DNA from: Proteus vulgaris
Lineage (GTDB): Bacteria; Pseudomonadota; Gammaproteobacteria; Enterobacterales; Enterobacteriaceae
Length of the DNA: 64,000 nucleotides
Assembly: GCF_033708015.1 (NCBI RefSeq)
Contig: NZ_CP137920.1
Span: forward strand, 2,914,001 to 2,978,000
Direction: 5' to 3'
Below the pieces are notes generated by a model, which was not told the origin of the DNA, did not search any database, and saw nothing but the letters and a program-made list of their open reading frames with translations. This document shows positions 46,157 through 55,042 of the stretch, in pieces (the stretch's first letter is position 1; each line of letters starts with the position of its first letter). The translations under genes and the position numbers were made by a program.

Positions 46157-48274
46157 ATGGAAAACAGAGTTAATATGGAAGAAAACCAATATCATCACTC
46201 TATTATTGATGGATTACTTTATTTTTCTAAAAAAAACAGAGGAAATATAAAAAAAGAACAAATCATTCATTTTCTTGGTTGTGATAATCATTTTAATAAG
46301 TGGCATATTTTTGAAACAGCTCAATTACTAAACTTAAAATGTCGATTTGACACTTTTGATTATGATAATAAAAACAGTTCGATGATTAACACAATGATTG
46401 AAATAAATAATTATTGGTATATTTTAAAAAATACAAAAAATGAGAAACTCACTATTTTTGATCCTAAAAATAGCATTGAAAAAGAGTTTATTATTGATAA
46501 AAAAAAGAACCTCAATATATTATTACTTATTGCTAAAAAGCCATCATCACTATCAACAAAATTTAATTTTCGCTGGTTTATCCCATCCTTATTAAAACAA
46601 AAAAATACATTATTATTTATCTTTATTTTAGCTTGCTGTTGTCAAATTTTTGCATTAGTTACTCCTTTAATTTTTGAGATCATGATTGACAAAGTACTAA
46701 CAGGCAGAAATCTATCTAATCTACATCTTTTTGGTTATCTATTAATAATGATGGCGATTACAGAACCGTTCTATATTTATTTACGTGATAAGCTATATAT
46801 TTTTATTTCTTGTCAATTAAGCGCTGAATTTTCAGGAAAAGCATTTCAACATCTTATCCGTTTGCCTAGCCATTTTTTTTATCAACGCCAGTCAGGACAA
46901 ATCATTACCCGTATTCAAGAGCTTTCACATATTCGGCAATTTATGACTAACTCAGCATTTATGCGAATACTAGATCTGATTTTTATTGTTGTATTTATTT
47001 TTGTCATGTTTACATATTCACCACTGTTAACGTGGATAACCTTAGGTGCATTAACACTCTATTTTATCCTCTGGCTTATTTGTGGTCCTTTTATTCGCTA
47101 TTGGGTTGAGCAGGAATATCAAGCCAACGCGGATAGTACCAGTCTACTAACAGAAGCAATAAACGGTATTGAAACGATAAAAATAACTGCAACAGAAAAT
47201 GATTTTATAGAAAAATGGCAATTCAAACTTACAGACCATATTAACAAACGCTTTTCTGGTGCTAAAAAAGCGTTATTTGCACAACAGTGCATTTCTATCA
47301 TTCATAAAATCGCAACAGCTATTATTTTATGGCAAGGTGTTAATTTAATTATCAAAGCACAAATGACTGTGGGTGAACTTATTGCTTTTAACCTCTTTGC
47401 AGCTCATATCACACACCCTATTTTACGCTTAGCACAATGCTGGCAAGATTTTCAGCAAGCAACTATTTCTCTACGTCGTGTTGGTGATATTTTAAATACA
47501 CCAACCGAACATCAATCTCATGGAATAGCAACCGTTCCTAAAATGACAGGAAGTATTGTTTTTTCAAATGTCTATTTCCGTTATACCCATAACACACCTG
47601 ATGTTATTGAGGCACTCTCTTTGTCTATTCCAGCAGGGAAATTTATTGGTATTACAGGTCGCTCAGGATCAGGGAAAAGCACGCTTACACGTTTGATCCA
47701 ACGTTTTTATATCCCTCAGCAAGGACAAATTTATATTGATGGGATGGATATCGCTATCGCAGATCCACTCTCTTTACGCAAAAGTATAAGTCTTGTTTTA
47801 CAAGAAAATTTTTTATTTAGTGGTTCAATTCTTGAAAATATTCGTTTATCAAAACCGAACGCAAGCGAAAGAGAAATAATAGAAGCTTCCCAACTTGCTG
47901 GAGCTTTGGACTTTATTGAGCAACTTCCTTTAGGCTTTAATACTCAAGTTGGAGAAAGAGGCCACAATTTATCTGGAGGGCAACGTCAACGTATTGCACT
48001 GGCGAGAGCCTTATTAACAGATCCTCGTATCCTTATTTTAGATGAAGCTACATCAGCATTAGATTACGGATCAGAAGCACAAATTTTAGCGAACTTGCCT
48101 ATGATTTGTAGAAACAGAACCATCATTAGTATTGCACATCGCCTCAATACATTAGCGCATTCAGATTATATCTATGTAATAGATAAAGGACGAGTACTAG
48201 AAGAAGGTACACATATTCATTTAATAGAAAATAGAGCACTTTATTACCAATTATGGCAGCAACAAACTCAATAA
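46157..48274 (+). CDS. second type I secretion ABC transporter (RtxE-like)
   Basis: A 705-residue HlyB-class exporter, 19 bp after the fusion protein gene. The N-terminal C39-like domain (about 10-125) lacks the catalytic Cys; the expected His is replaced by Tyr in NYWYIL, while the Asp in IFDPKN is kept. Membrane helices span about 150-420. The ATPase domain has GRSGSGKSTLTRL near 500, LSGGQRQRIALARALL near 605 and ILILDEATSALD near 626. Both exporters keep the full ATPase motifs, so a heterodimer with two active sites is possible. Two ABC subunits with one adaptor is the MARTX-type arrangement. Confidence 0.87.
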   Translation: MENRVNMEENQYHHSIIDGLLYFSKKNRGNIKKEQIIHFLGCDNHFNKWHIFETAQLLNLKCRFDTFDYDNKNSSMINTMIEINNYWYILKNTKNEKLTIFDPKNSIEKEFIIDKKKNLNILLLIAKKPSSLSTKFNFRWFIPSLLKQKNTLLFIFILACCCQIFALVTPLIFEIMIDKVLTGRNLSNLHLFGYLLIMMAITEPFYIYLRDKLYIFISCQLSAEFSGKAFQHLIRLPSHFFYQRQSGQIITRIQELSHIRQFMTNSAFMRILDLIFIVVFIFVMFTYSPLLTWITLGALTLYFILWLICGPFIRYWVEQEYQANADSTSLLTEAINGIETIKITATENDFIEKWQFKLTDHINKRFSGAKKALFAQQCISIIHKIATAIILWQGVNLIIKAQMTVGELIAFNLFAAHITHPILRLAQCWQDFQQATISLRRVGDILNTPTEHQSHGIATVPKMTGSIVFSNVYFRYTHNTPDVIEALSLSIPAGKFIGITGRSGSGKSTLTRLIQRFYIPQQGQIYIDGMDIAIADPLSLRKSISLVLQENFLFSGSILENIRLSKPNASEREIIEASQLAGALDFIEQLPLGFNTQVGERGHNLSGGQRQRIALARALLTDPRILILDEATSALDYGSEAQILANLPMICRNRTIISIAHRLNTLAHSDYIYVIDKGRVLEEGTHIHLIENRALYYQLWQQQTQ

Positions 48275-48294
48275 TTAAAGATTAAAAATACAGA

Positions 48295-48316
48295 AAGGCT
48301 CGATATTTCGAGCCTT
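48295..48316. terminator. terminator between exporter operon and serA
   Basis: The stem AAGGCTCGA / TCGAGCCTT with a 4-base loop lies between the converging operon and serA. The T-run is weak on both sides. Confidence 0.65.
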
Positions 48317-48344
48317 CAATATATTACGGATAACTTATCAATAA

Positions 48345-49595
48345 TTAGTAAAGCATACGGGCACGGATAGTTCCCGGTAATGCTTTGATTTTTTGTAACA
48401 CTAATTCAGCTTGAGCTTTTGTTTGTGTTGTAATATCGATGACAACATAACCTACGTTACCGGATGTACGTAAATACTGTGCAGCGACGTTGATGTTTTC
48501 TTCAGTAAAGACCTTATTGATACTATTCATCATACCCGGGCGGTTTTCATGAATATGCAGTAAACGGTTTACATCATCACCATGGCTTGGTAATGATACC
48601 TCAGGAAAGTTAACAGCAGATAATGTAGAACCGTTATCTGAATATTTCGCTAATTTACCCGCCACTTCATAACCAATGTTTTCTTGTGCTTCTTGGGTAG
48701 AGCCACCGATATGCGGTGTTAATATCACATTGTCAAATTTAATCAGTTCAGATACAAACGGATCGTTAGGATCGTTATTTGCACCCGGCTCTGATGGGAA
48801 TACATCAATCGCAGCACCAGATAAATGTTTTGAGTCTAATGCTTGTGATAAGGCAGGAATATCAACCACAGTACCACGAGAAGCATTGATAAGAATGGAG
48901 CCTGGTTTCATGCGCTGAATTTCTTCATGCCCTATCATATTCTTGGTTGATGGTGTTTCTGGCACATGTAAGCTGACAATGTCACACATATTCAATAGTT
49001 CAGACAGATGGCGAATTTGTGTTGCATTACCTAATGGTAGTTTATTTTCAATATCATAAAAATAGACATCTAAACCAACACTTTCTGCCAAAATACCTAA
49101 CTGGGTACCAATGTGACCATAACCAATAATACCCAATTTTTTACCACGGGCTTCAAAACAGCCTTTGGCTTGTTTATCCCAAATCCCACGATGCGCTTTC
49201 GCACTTGCTTCTGGAATACGGCGCAGTAATAGCAGTAATTCACCGAGCACCATTTCAGCCACGGAACGAGTGTTTGAGAAAGGTGCGTTAAAAACGGGAA
49301 TACCGCGGCGAGCAGCGGCCTCTAAATCAACCTGATTAGTACCAATACAGAAGCATCCCACAGCAACTAATTTTTCAGCCGCCGCAAAAATGTCTTCTGT
49401 TAAGTGAGTGCGGGAACGAAGACCAACAAAACGTGCATCACGGATAGCTTCTTTTAATTCTTCATCCGATAATGCGCCTTTGTGATATTCAATATTGGTA
49501 TAACCCGCAGCTCTTAAATTTTCTACTGCACTTTGATGCACTCCTTCAAGGAGTAGAAACTTTATCTTTTCTTTTTCCAAAGATACTTTGACCAT
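48345..49595 (-). CDS. serA: D-3-phosphoglycerate dehydrogenase
   Basis: First enzyme of serine synthesis, feedback-inhibited by serine. It has 416 residues. MVKVSLEKEKIKFLLLEGVH matches the E. coli start. The NAD motif GYGHIG is near 163, catalytic Arg in NASRGT, and His in TPHIGGST. A C-terminal ACT domain (about 340-416) binds serine. It forms a conserved block with rpiA and argP. Confidence 0.97.
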   Translation of the reverse strand: MVKVSLEKEKIKFLLLEGVHQSAVENLRAAGYTNIEYHKGALSDEELKEAIRDARFVGLRSRTHLTEDIFAAAEKLVAVGCFCIGTNQVDLEAAARRGIPVFNAPFSNTRSVAEMVLGELLLLLRRIPEASAKAHRGIWDKQAKGCFEARGKKLGIIGYGHIGTQLGILAESVGLDVYFYDIENKLPLGNATQIRHLSELLNMCDIVSLHVPETPSTKNMIGHEEIQRMKPGSILINASRGTVVDIPALSQALDSKHLSGAAIDVFPSEPGANNDPNDPFVSELIKFDNVILTPHIGGSTQEAQENIGYEVAGKLAKYSDNGSTLSAVNFPEVSLPSHGDDVNRLLHIHENRPGMMNSINKVFTEENINVAAQYLRTSGNVGYVVIDITTQTKAQAELVLQKIKALPGTIRARMLY

Positions 49596-49834
49596 TTACC
49601 CTGCCCTATCGTTATTACATTTAATGAAAAACAAAATCCTGTCTCATCAACATAACAAAAATAGATTTTGTGGCAATACAACCGATTGCAATGATGACAG
49701 AATAAGCGGTAAATAAAGTGATTTTCTACCGAGTAAAATGATTTTGACTTTGAAAATGGCAGGATTTTAGAGAGACATATAACTATCGTGTGATATATAT
49801 CACTGAATTTGCAGTTTCTAAAATAATTTTAAAA

Positions 49835-49856
49835 ATAGGTAGCCATCGCTACCTAT
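49835..49856 (-). terminator. terminator after rpiA
   Basis: A perfect 9-bp stem (ATAGGTAGC / GCTACCTAT) with a 4-base loop is followed by TTTT on the minus strand. Confidence 0.82.
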
Positions 49857-49867
49857 CTTAAAAAGAA

Positions 49868-50524
49868 CTACTTAAGGGTTTTCACACCTTCAGAGGTACC
49901 CATTAAAACAATATTTGCGCCACGGTTAGCAAATAATCCTACGGTTACAACACCCGGAATACTGTTAATTTTGTTTTCCAGTTCAATAGGATTAAGGATC
50001 GTTAAATTATGAACGTCTAAAATAACATTACCGTTATCTGTTACTACGTTTTCACGGTATTCAGGTAAGCCACCTAACTTAACGAGTTCACGCGCAACAT
50101 AAGAGCGCGCCATTGGGATCACTTCTACGGGGAGTGGAAATTTACCTAATACATCAACTTGTTTAGATTCATCAACGATACAGATAAATGTTTTTGCTAC
50201 GCCTGCAATGATTTTTTCACGCGTCAATGCAGCACCACCACCTTTGATCATCTGCATTTGATGGTTAATTTCATCAGCACCATCAACATAGATATCTAGA
50301 GAATCGACTTCATTACAGTCAAAAACGGGAATACCGTAACTTTTTAGTTTTGCCGTTGATGCTTCTGAACTTGAAACTGTGCCTTCAATTTGACCTTTCA
50401 TTGTTGCTAAAGCATCAATAAAGTGAGAAGCCGTGGAACCTGTACCGACACCCACAATCATGCCTGGTTTTACATATTCAAGCGCGGCCCAACCTACTGC
50501 TTTTTTCAATTCATCCTGAGTCAT
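49868..50524 (-). CDS. rpiA: ribose-5-phosphate isomerase A
   Basis: Interconverts ribose 5-phosphate and ribulose 5-phosphate in the pentose phosphate pathway. The 218-residue protein has the phosphate-binding [23 protein letters not shown] with the catalytic Asp, and [12 protein letters not shown] with the catalytic Lys region. It is divergent from argP. Confidence 0.97.
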   Translation of the reverse strand: MTQDELKKAVGWAALEYVKPGMIVGVGTGSTASHFIDALATMKGQIEGTVSSSEASTAKLKSYGIPVFDCNEVDSLDIYVDGADEINHQMQMIKGGGAALTREKIIAGVAKTFICIVDESKQVDVLGKFPLPVEVIPMARSYVARELVKLGGLPEYRENVVTDNGNVILDVHNLTILNPIELENKINSIPGVVTVGLFANRGANIVLMGTSEGVKTLK

Positions 50525-50684
50525 TTAAATAACCTTATTTATCACGTTAATGGCTTAAGAATAGCATATTGCATTCAAAACTAGCACGAGACACATCAAA
50601 AACTGAGAAGCAACATTTTAACTCATTGCAACAAAAAATATGGCATAGTAAGCAATAGAATATAAAATCGAAGAGAGTCTGTTA

Positions 50685-51584
50685 ATGAAACGCCCTGATT
50701 ATCGAGCATTACAAGCCCTTGATGCCGTCATTCGAGAACGTGGTTTTGAAAGAGCCGCGCAAAAATTGTGTATTACACAATCTGCCGTTTCTCAGCGTAT
50801 CAAACAGTTAGAAAATTTATTTGGACAACCGTTATTAGTGAGAACGGTTCCCCCTCAACCTACTGAGCAAGGACAAAAATTATTAGCACTATTGCATCAA
50901 GTAGAATTACTTGAAGAACAATGGTTAGGTGATGAAAACAGCGGTTCTACACCGCTTTTACTCTCTTTAGCGGTAAATGCTGATAGTTTGGCAACGTGGT
51001 TATTACCTGCTTTGCATCCAGTTTTAACACAACTGCCAATTCGACTTAATATTCAAGTTGAAGATGAAACACGAACACAAGAACGATTAAGACGAGGCGA
51101 AGTTGTTGGTGCTATCAGTATTCAACCACAAGCACTACCAAGTTGTCTTGTCGATCAATTAGGCGCTCTCGATTATCTATTCGTTGCTTCTCCTGACTTT
51201 GCTCAACGCTACTTTGCAAACGGTGTAACAAAATCTTCGTTATTAAAAGCGCCAGCCGTCGCCTTTGACCATCTTGATGATATGCATCAGGCATTTTTAC
51301 AACAAAATTTCGGTTTATCGCCCGGTAGTGTGCCGTGCCATATCGTGAACTCCTCTGAAGCCTTTGTGCAATTAGCTAAACAAGGTTCAACCTGTTGTAT
51401 GATCCCACATCTACAAATTGCTAATGAACTAAAAAGTGGAGAGTTGGTTGATTTAACGCCGGGGCTTTGCCAGAGACGTATGCTCTATTGGCACCGCTTT
51501 GCACCAGAAAGTAGAACCATGAGAAAAGTAACAGACGCACTCATTGATTTTGGTCGCAAAGTTTTAAAACAAGATGAAGAATGA
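50685..51584 (+). CDS. argP: LysR-type regulator ArgP
   Basis: A 299-residue LysR regulator, also named IciA, that activates argO and other genes in response to arginine and lysine. The N-terminal winged helix ([20 protein letters not shown]) and the [12 protein letters not shown] stretch match E. coli ArgP. Its likely target argO lies about 0.9 kb downstream on the opposite strand, with yggE between. Confidence 0.94.
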   Translation: MKRPDYRALQALDAVIRERGFERAAQKLCITQSAVSQRIKQLENLFGQPLLVRTVPPQPTEQGQKLLALLHQVELLEEQWLGDENSGSTPLLLSLAVNADSLATWLLPALHPVLTQLPIRLNIQVEDETRTQERLRRGEVVGAISIQPQALPSCLVDQLGALDYLFVASPDFAQRYFANGVTKSSLLKAPAVAFDHLDDMHQAFLQQNFGLSPGSVPCHIVNSSEAFVQLAKQGSTCCMIPHLQIANELKSGELVDLTPGLCQRRMLYWHRFAPESRTMRKVTDALIDFGRKVLKQDEE

Positions 51585-51611
51585 CACGACTATTTTCATT
51601 TTTAACACAAA

Positions 51612-51640
51612 AAAATAGGCTTCGCTAAGAAGCCTATTTT
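51612..51640. terminator. bidirectional terminator, argP / yggE
   Basis: A perfect 12-bp stem (AAAATAGGCTTC / GAAGCCTATTTT) with a 5-base loop is followed by GTTTTT on the plus strand. Confidence 0.88.
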
Positions 51641-51658
51641 GTTTTTATTGCGTCATGA

Positions 51659-52393
51659 TTATTTCGTGCGTTTTAATTCAAACACCACATCAACATAATC
51701 TTTAAATTCGATACTTTGTTGCTCATAAGTTTCTTGCACTGCCGCTGGTGCTTGGGCTTTTAATGACATTGCATCCATACGCACTTGTGCAATTGGATAA
51801 GGTGTTGCCTCTGGTGCACGATAGCTGACACTGTATACCGCACCTAAATCAGCACCAAACCCTTTTGCTACTGACGTTGCTTGATCAATGGCATTTTTAA
51901 TCGCAACTTCACGTGCTTTTGTTTTGTATTGCTCAGGATTATTTACGCCAAATTCAACGTTATTAATTTCATTTAAACCAGCTGCTAATGCGCCATCAAG
52001 CAACGTATTAAGCTGTTCTAACTTCTTAATTTTGACATTCACCGTACGTGTTGCGGTATAGCCATTAATCACTGAGCGCTCTGCTTTTTTATCATACTCA
52101 TAGTTTGGTTGAGTACGGATATTAGCAGCATCAATATCTTCCTTCACAACACCATTTTCTTTTAAGAAGGCAAAATATTTTGCAACACGCTCATCGACTT
52201 GCTTCTTCGCCTGAGCTGCATCTTTTGCTCTTTCGTTAACCTGAATATTTAATGTTGCCATATCAGGAGCGGCTTTAATTGTCGCATTACCCGATGTTGT
52301 AATATGTGGCCCTTCTGGCTCAGACGCCGCTAATACAAAAGAAGGTAATCCCAGTGTAAACACGGATGCTAATACAATCGCTTTTAATTTCAC
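51659..52393 (-). CDS. yggE: YggE, SIMPL domain periplasmic protein
   Basis: A 244-residue periplasmic protein with a signal peptide (KAIVLASVFTLGLPSFVLAA) and a SIMPL domain. Its features are GPHITTSGNATIKAAPDMATLNIQV at the start, IRTQPNYEY in the middle and INNVEFGV later. E. coli YggE is linked to oxidative stress defence. The position between argP and argO is conserved. Confidence 0.93.
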   Translation of the reverse strand: MKLKAIVLASVFTLGLPSFVLAASEPEGPHITTSGNATIKAAPDMATLNIQVNERAKDAAQAKKQVDERVAKYFAFLKENGVVKEDIDAANIRTQPNYEYDKKAERSVINGYTATRTVNVKIKKLEQLNTLLDGALAAGLNEINNVEFGVNNPEQYKTKAREVAIKNAIDQATSVAKGFGADLGAVYSVSYRAPEATPYPIAQVRMDAMSLKAQAPAAVQETYEQQSIEFKDYVDVVFELKRTK

Positions 52394-52479
52394 AAAAACC
52401 CCCTGACATAATAAAATTTAAGACCATCTTTTTATGGCTAAAAAGAACCTTAGCATATCTGATGTAAAGTTCTTTAAGA

Positions 52480-53103
52480 TTAAAAGAGAGTTTTCCAACC
52501 TTGCGCTGCCAATTGAACAGCAATAAACCACATTACACATCCGACAAATAGATTAATAATACGTTGTGAGCGTACTTTGCTTAATATTGGAGAAAACCAA
52601 GCTGCCAGTAGTGATAATGCAAAAAACCAGCTTATAGACGCAAATATCGCACCACATGTAAACCAAGGACGCAGTTCTGACGTCAATTGCCCGCCAATGC
52701 TGCCTATCACAACAAAAGTATCTAAATAAACATGAGGATTAAGCCAAGTTACGGCAACTAATGTCACAATCACACGCCAACGGCTTTTTACCTGATTTTT
52801 ACTTTGTGATAATTCAATATCTTTTGAAAGCGCAGTTTTAAATGCATTCCAGCCATACCATAATAAGAACGCCACACCTCCCCAAGTGATCAGTAATAAA
52901 AGTATTTCTGATTGGCTAAGTAGCGCACTTCCACCAAAGACACCGGCGGTGATCAAAATAACATCACTCAAAGCACATAATAATGCACTCATTAAATGAA
53001 ACTGTTTTTTACTTCCTTGTTGTAAAACAAAGGCATTCTGAGCACCAATTGGCAAAATCATTGCTGCGCTTAATAGAAACCCCTGAAAAAAAGTCGTGAA
53101 CAT
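52480..53103 (-). CDS. argO: arginine exporter ArgO
   Basis: A LysE-family inner-membrane exporter for arginine and canavanine, 207 residues. The LysE signature [23 protein letters not shown] is at the N-terminus and about six membrane helices are seen. [17 protein letters not shown] is the conserved middle. It is regulated by ArgP in E. coli; argP is nearby. Confidence 0.94.
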   Translation of the reverse strand: MFTTFFQGFLLSAAMILPIGAQNAFVLQQGSKKQFHLMSALLCALSDVILITAGVFGGSALLSQSEILLLLITWGGVAFLLWYGWNAFKTALSKDIELSQSKNQVKSRWRVIVTLVAVTWLNPHVYLDTFVVIGSIGGQLTSELRPWFTCGAIFASISWFFALSLLAAWFSPILSKVRSQRIINLFVGCVMWFIAVQLAAQGWKTLF

Positions 53104-53232
53104 GCAAAATATCCCAATAATTATTCGTTTAATAATGGATGAATAATAGAGAGGTTTTGATATTAGAGGAAATGAATCATTCTTATTGATAATAAGAAAA
53201 ACTAATGGTAATAAAATAGGAAAAATAAAGTT

Positions 53233-53466
53233 TCAGCAGAATGAGTAAGATGAAATAGCCATATTCATTAATAACATGAAAATAAAATTAAACCCGATTG
53301 TGATATGAGGTGTAACCACAATTAAGGCGATAATAAATAAGATAATACGTGTTCGTTTTTTCTCTGCTTTATGGGAATACCATAATAATAATAGTGCTAA
53401 AGCAAACACAATATAACTATCAAAATAATGAAAAACAAAAAAGAAACTCCTTAAGATTATCTCCAT
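53233..53466 (-). CDS. small putative membrane protein
   Basis: A 77-codon frame with two or three hydrophobic segments (about 8-28 and 38-70). It is not recognised, and only a weak ribosome-binding site stands before the ATG. It occupies the argO-mscS gap in the same direction. It could be a true small membrane protein or chance in AT-rich DNA. Confidence 0.4.
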   Translation of the reverse strand: MEIILRSFFFVFHYFDSYIVFALALLLLWYSHKAEKKRTRIILFIIALIVVTPHITIGFNFIFMLLMNMAISSYSFC

Positions 53467-53536
53467 TAATAGTATCTAGCCCCTGTTATCATCAGTGTAA
53501 CCTTATTATTTTTTCTTTGTTGTTATCATACAAAAA

Positions 53537-53557
53537 AGCCACGTTATTAACGTGGCT
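53537..53557 (-). terminator. terminator after mscS
   Basis: A perfect palindromic stem (AGCCACGTTA / TAACGTGGCT) is followed by TTTTT on the minus strand. Confidence 0.85.
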
Positions 53558-53580
53558 CTAGATCATCTATTATTGTGAGA

Positions 53581-54441
53581 CTATTCTACTTTCGCTGTCG
53601 CACTTTGTGTTTGATGCATATAAACATCCATTTGTGGGAATGGAATACCAATATTATTCGCATCTAATGTGCGTTTAAAATCTTCCATCAGATCCCAATA
53701 AACAGGCCATGCATCACCATTAGTTGTCCAAACACGAACTACAAAGTTTAATGAAGACGGTGCCATTTCATGTAAACGGATAGTGACGCCTTTATCATGT
53801 TGAATACGTTTATCTTTAGCAACAACATCACCTAGGACTTGTTTCACTTTATCAATATCAGCATCATAAGCCACACCAACAATAATTTGTGTACGGCGAT
53901 TAGGCTCGCGGCTTAAGTTGATTACTTCACTACTGATAATTTTACTATTTGGAATAACAATTATTCTGTCATCTGCTGAACGTAATGTGGTAGAAAAAAT
54001 CTGCACATCTTTCACGGTACCTTCGACAGAACCAATCATCACATATTCATCTGTACGTATTGGACGGAAAATAACAATCAGTACACCAGCAGCAAAATTA
54101 GACAGTGAACCTTGTAATGCTAAACCGACAGCTAAACCAGCGGCACCCAATACAGCGATAACAGATGCTGTTTGAACCCCTAATCGCCCTAATACTGCAA
54201 TTAAGGTAAAAGCAACAACGGTATAACGAACTAAAACAGACAAAAATGTCACGACGGTAGCATCAATGTGGCGCAGCGTTAAAACTCTTGCGACACCTTT
54301 ACCAATCATTTTTGACACAAAAAGACCAACGAACAGTATCAAGAATGCAGCAATAATATTCACAGCATACTGAATAAAGAGATCCTGATTTGCCACAAAC
54401 CAACCTGTTGCTTCATCTAAACTAGCCGGTAATTCATTCAT
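53581..54441 (-). CDS. mscS: small-conductance mechanosensitive channel MscS
   Basis: An inner-membrane heptameric channel that opens on hypo-osmotic shock. It has 286 residues, as in E. coli, with three N-terminal membrane helices. The pore helix is Gly/Ala-rich ([20 protein letters not shown], about 95-115). The cytoplasmic vestibule has [20 protein letters not shown]. It ends the E. coli-like serA-mscS block; fbaA, the next gene in E. coli, is replaced here by yacL. Confidence 0.95.
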   Translation of the reverse strand: MNELPASLDEATGWFVANQDLFIQYAVNIIAAFLILFVGLFVSKMIGKGVARVLTLRHIDATVVTFLSVLVRYTVVAFTLIAVLGRLGVQTASVIAVLGAAGLAVGLALQGSLSNFAAGVLIVIFRPIRTDEYVMIGSVEGTVKDVQIFSTTLRSADDRIIVIPNSKIISSEVINLSREPNRRTQIIVGVAYDADIDKVKQVLGDVVAKDKRIQHDKGVTIRLHEMAPSSLNFVVRVWTTNGDAWPVYWDLMEDFKRTLDANNIGIPFPQMDVYMHQTQSATAKVE

Positions 54442-54533
54442 TAGACCACCTTTTAAACTTAAAAACGTAATGAAAAGAATAGTAATTCAATAGTGTATTG
54501 TGGCAGATTTATTCAAAAAATATATAGGATTTG

Positions 54534-54905
54534 TTAATTTCTTCTATTTTCCAGAATAAATAACCGATATTTTTGCAGCATAGTAGCAAAATCATCTAAA
54601 CCACAAAAAGAGATACTTTCATTATCGTAATAGCTCATGCCCTCTTCCATTTCATCCGTTTCAAAATGCAAGGTATTGGCTCTTACCATCACTTCTTCGT
54701 CATCAATAGAAAGACTGTATTCTTTACCGATAAGTTCCCACTGTTTTTCACTGCCTTTAATTCTTTCCATTTCTTCAAGAATTTGATCTATCAGGCTGAT
54801 ATCGCCTTGAATTTCATCATTCAACCAATAGCCTATTGCTTCATGATCCATCGAAAAACGGGCTAATATACCGCCAGTGAGATCTCGCTGAAATTCATAA
54901 TCCAT
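54534..54905 (-). CDS. yacL: YacL, UPF0231 family protein
   Basis: A 123-residue acidic cytoplasmic protein of unknown function. It aligns end to end with E. coli YacL: MDYEFQRDLTGG, EEVMVRANTLHFETDEMEEG and SISFCGLDDF. It lies downstream of acnB as in E. coli, with a terminator between the two. Confidence 0.93.
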   Translation of the reverse strand: MDYEFQRDLTGGILARFSMDHEAIGYWLNDEIQGDISLIDQILEEMERIKGSEKQWELIGKEYSLSIDDEEVMVRANTLHFETDEMEEGMSYYDNESISFCGLDDFATMLQKYRLFILENRRN

Positions 54906-54980
54906 GGTGTACGCCCCTTATAAAGCTCTCGCTTTTTTAATAAAAAAATATCTTATTCTTATTATGACAAAAATAACAAA

Positions 54981-55006
54981 AAACGGGAGGCGTTTGCCTC
55001 CCGTTT
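54981..55006 (-). terminator. terminator after acnB
   Basis: A perfect 11-bp GC-rich stem (AAACGGGAGGC / GCCTCCCGTTT) is followed by TTTGTTATTTTTG on the minus strand. Confidence 0.9.
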
Positions 55007-55042
55007 GTTCATATAAAATACTTTAAAGCAATAAATTAACCG

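Noticed and set aside
42610..48344. RTX toxin or adhesin gene next to the exporter operon
   Set aside because: No glycine/aspartate-rich nonapeptide repeats occur in the flanking sequence; the operon is bounded by fau and serA.
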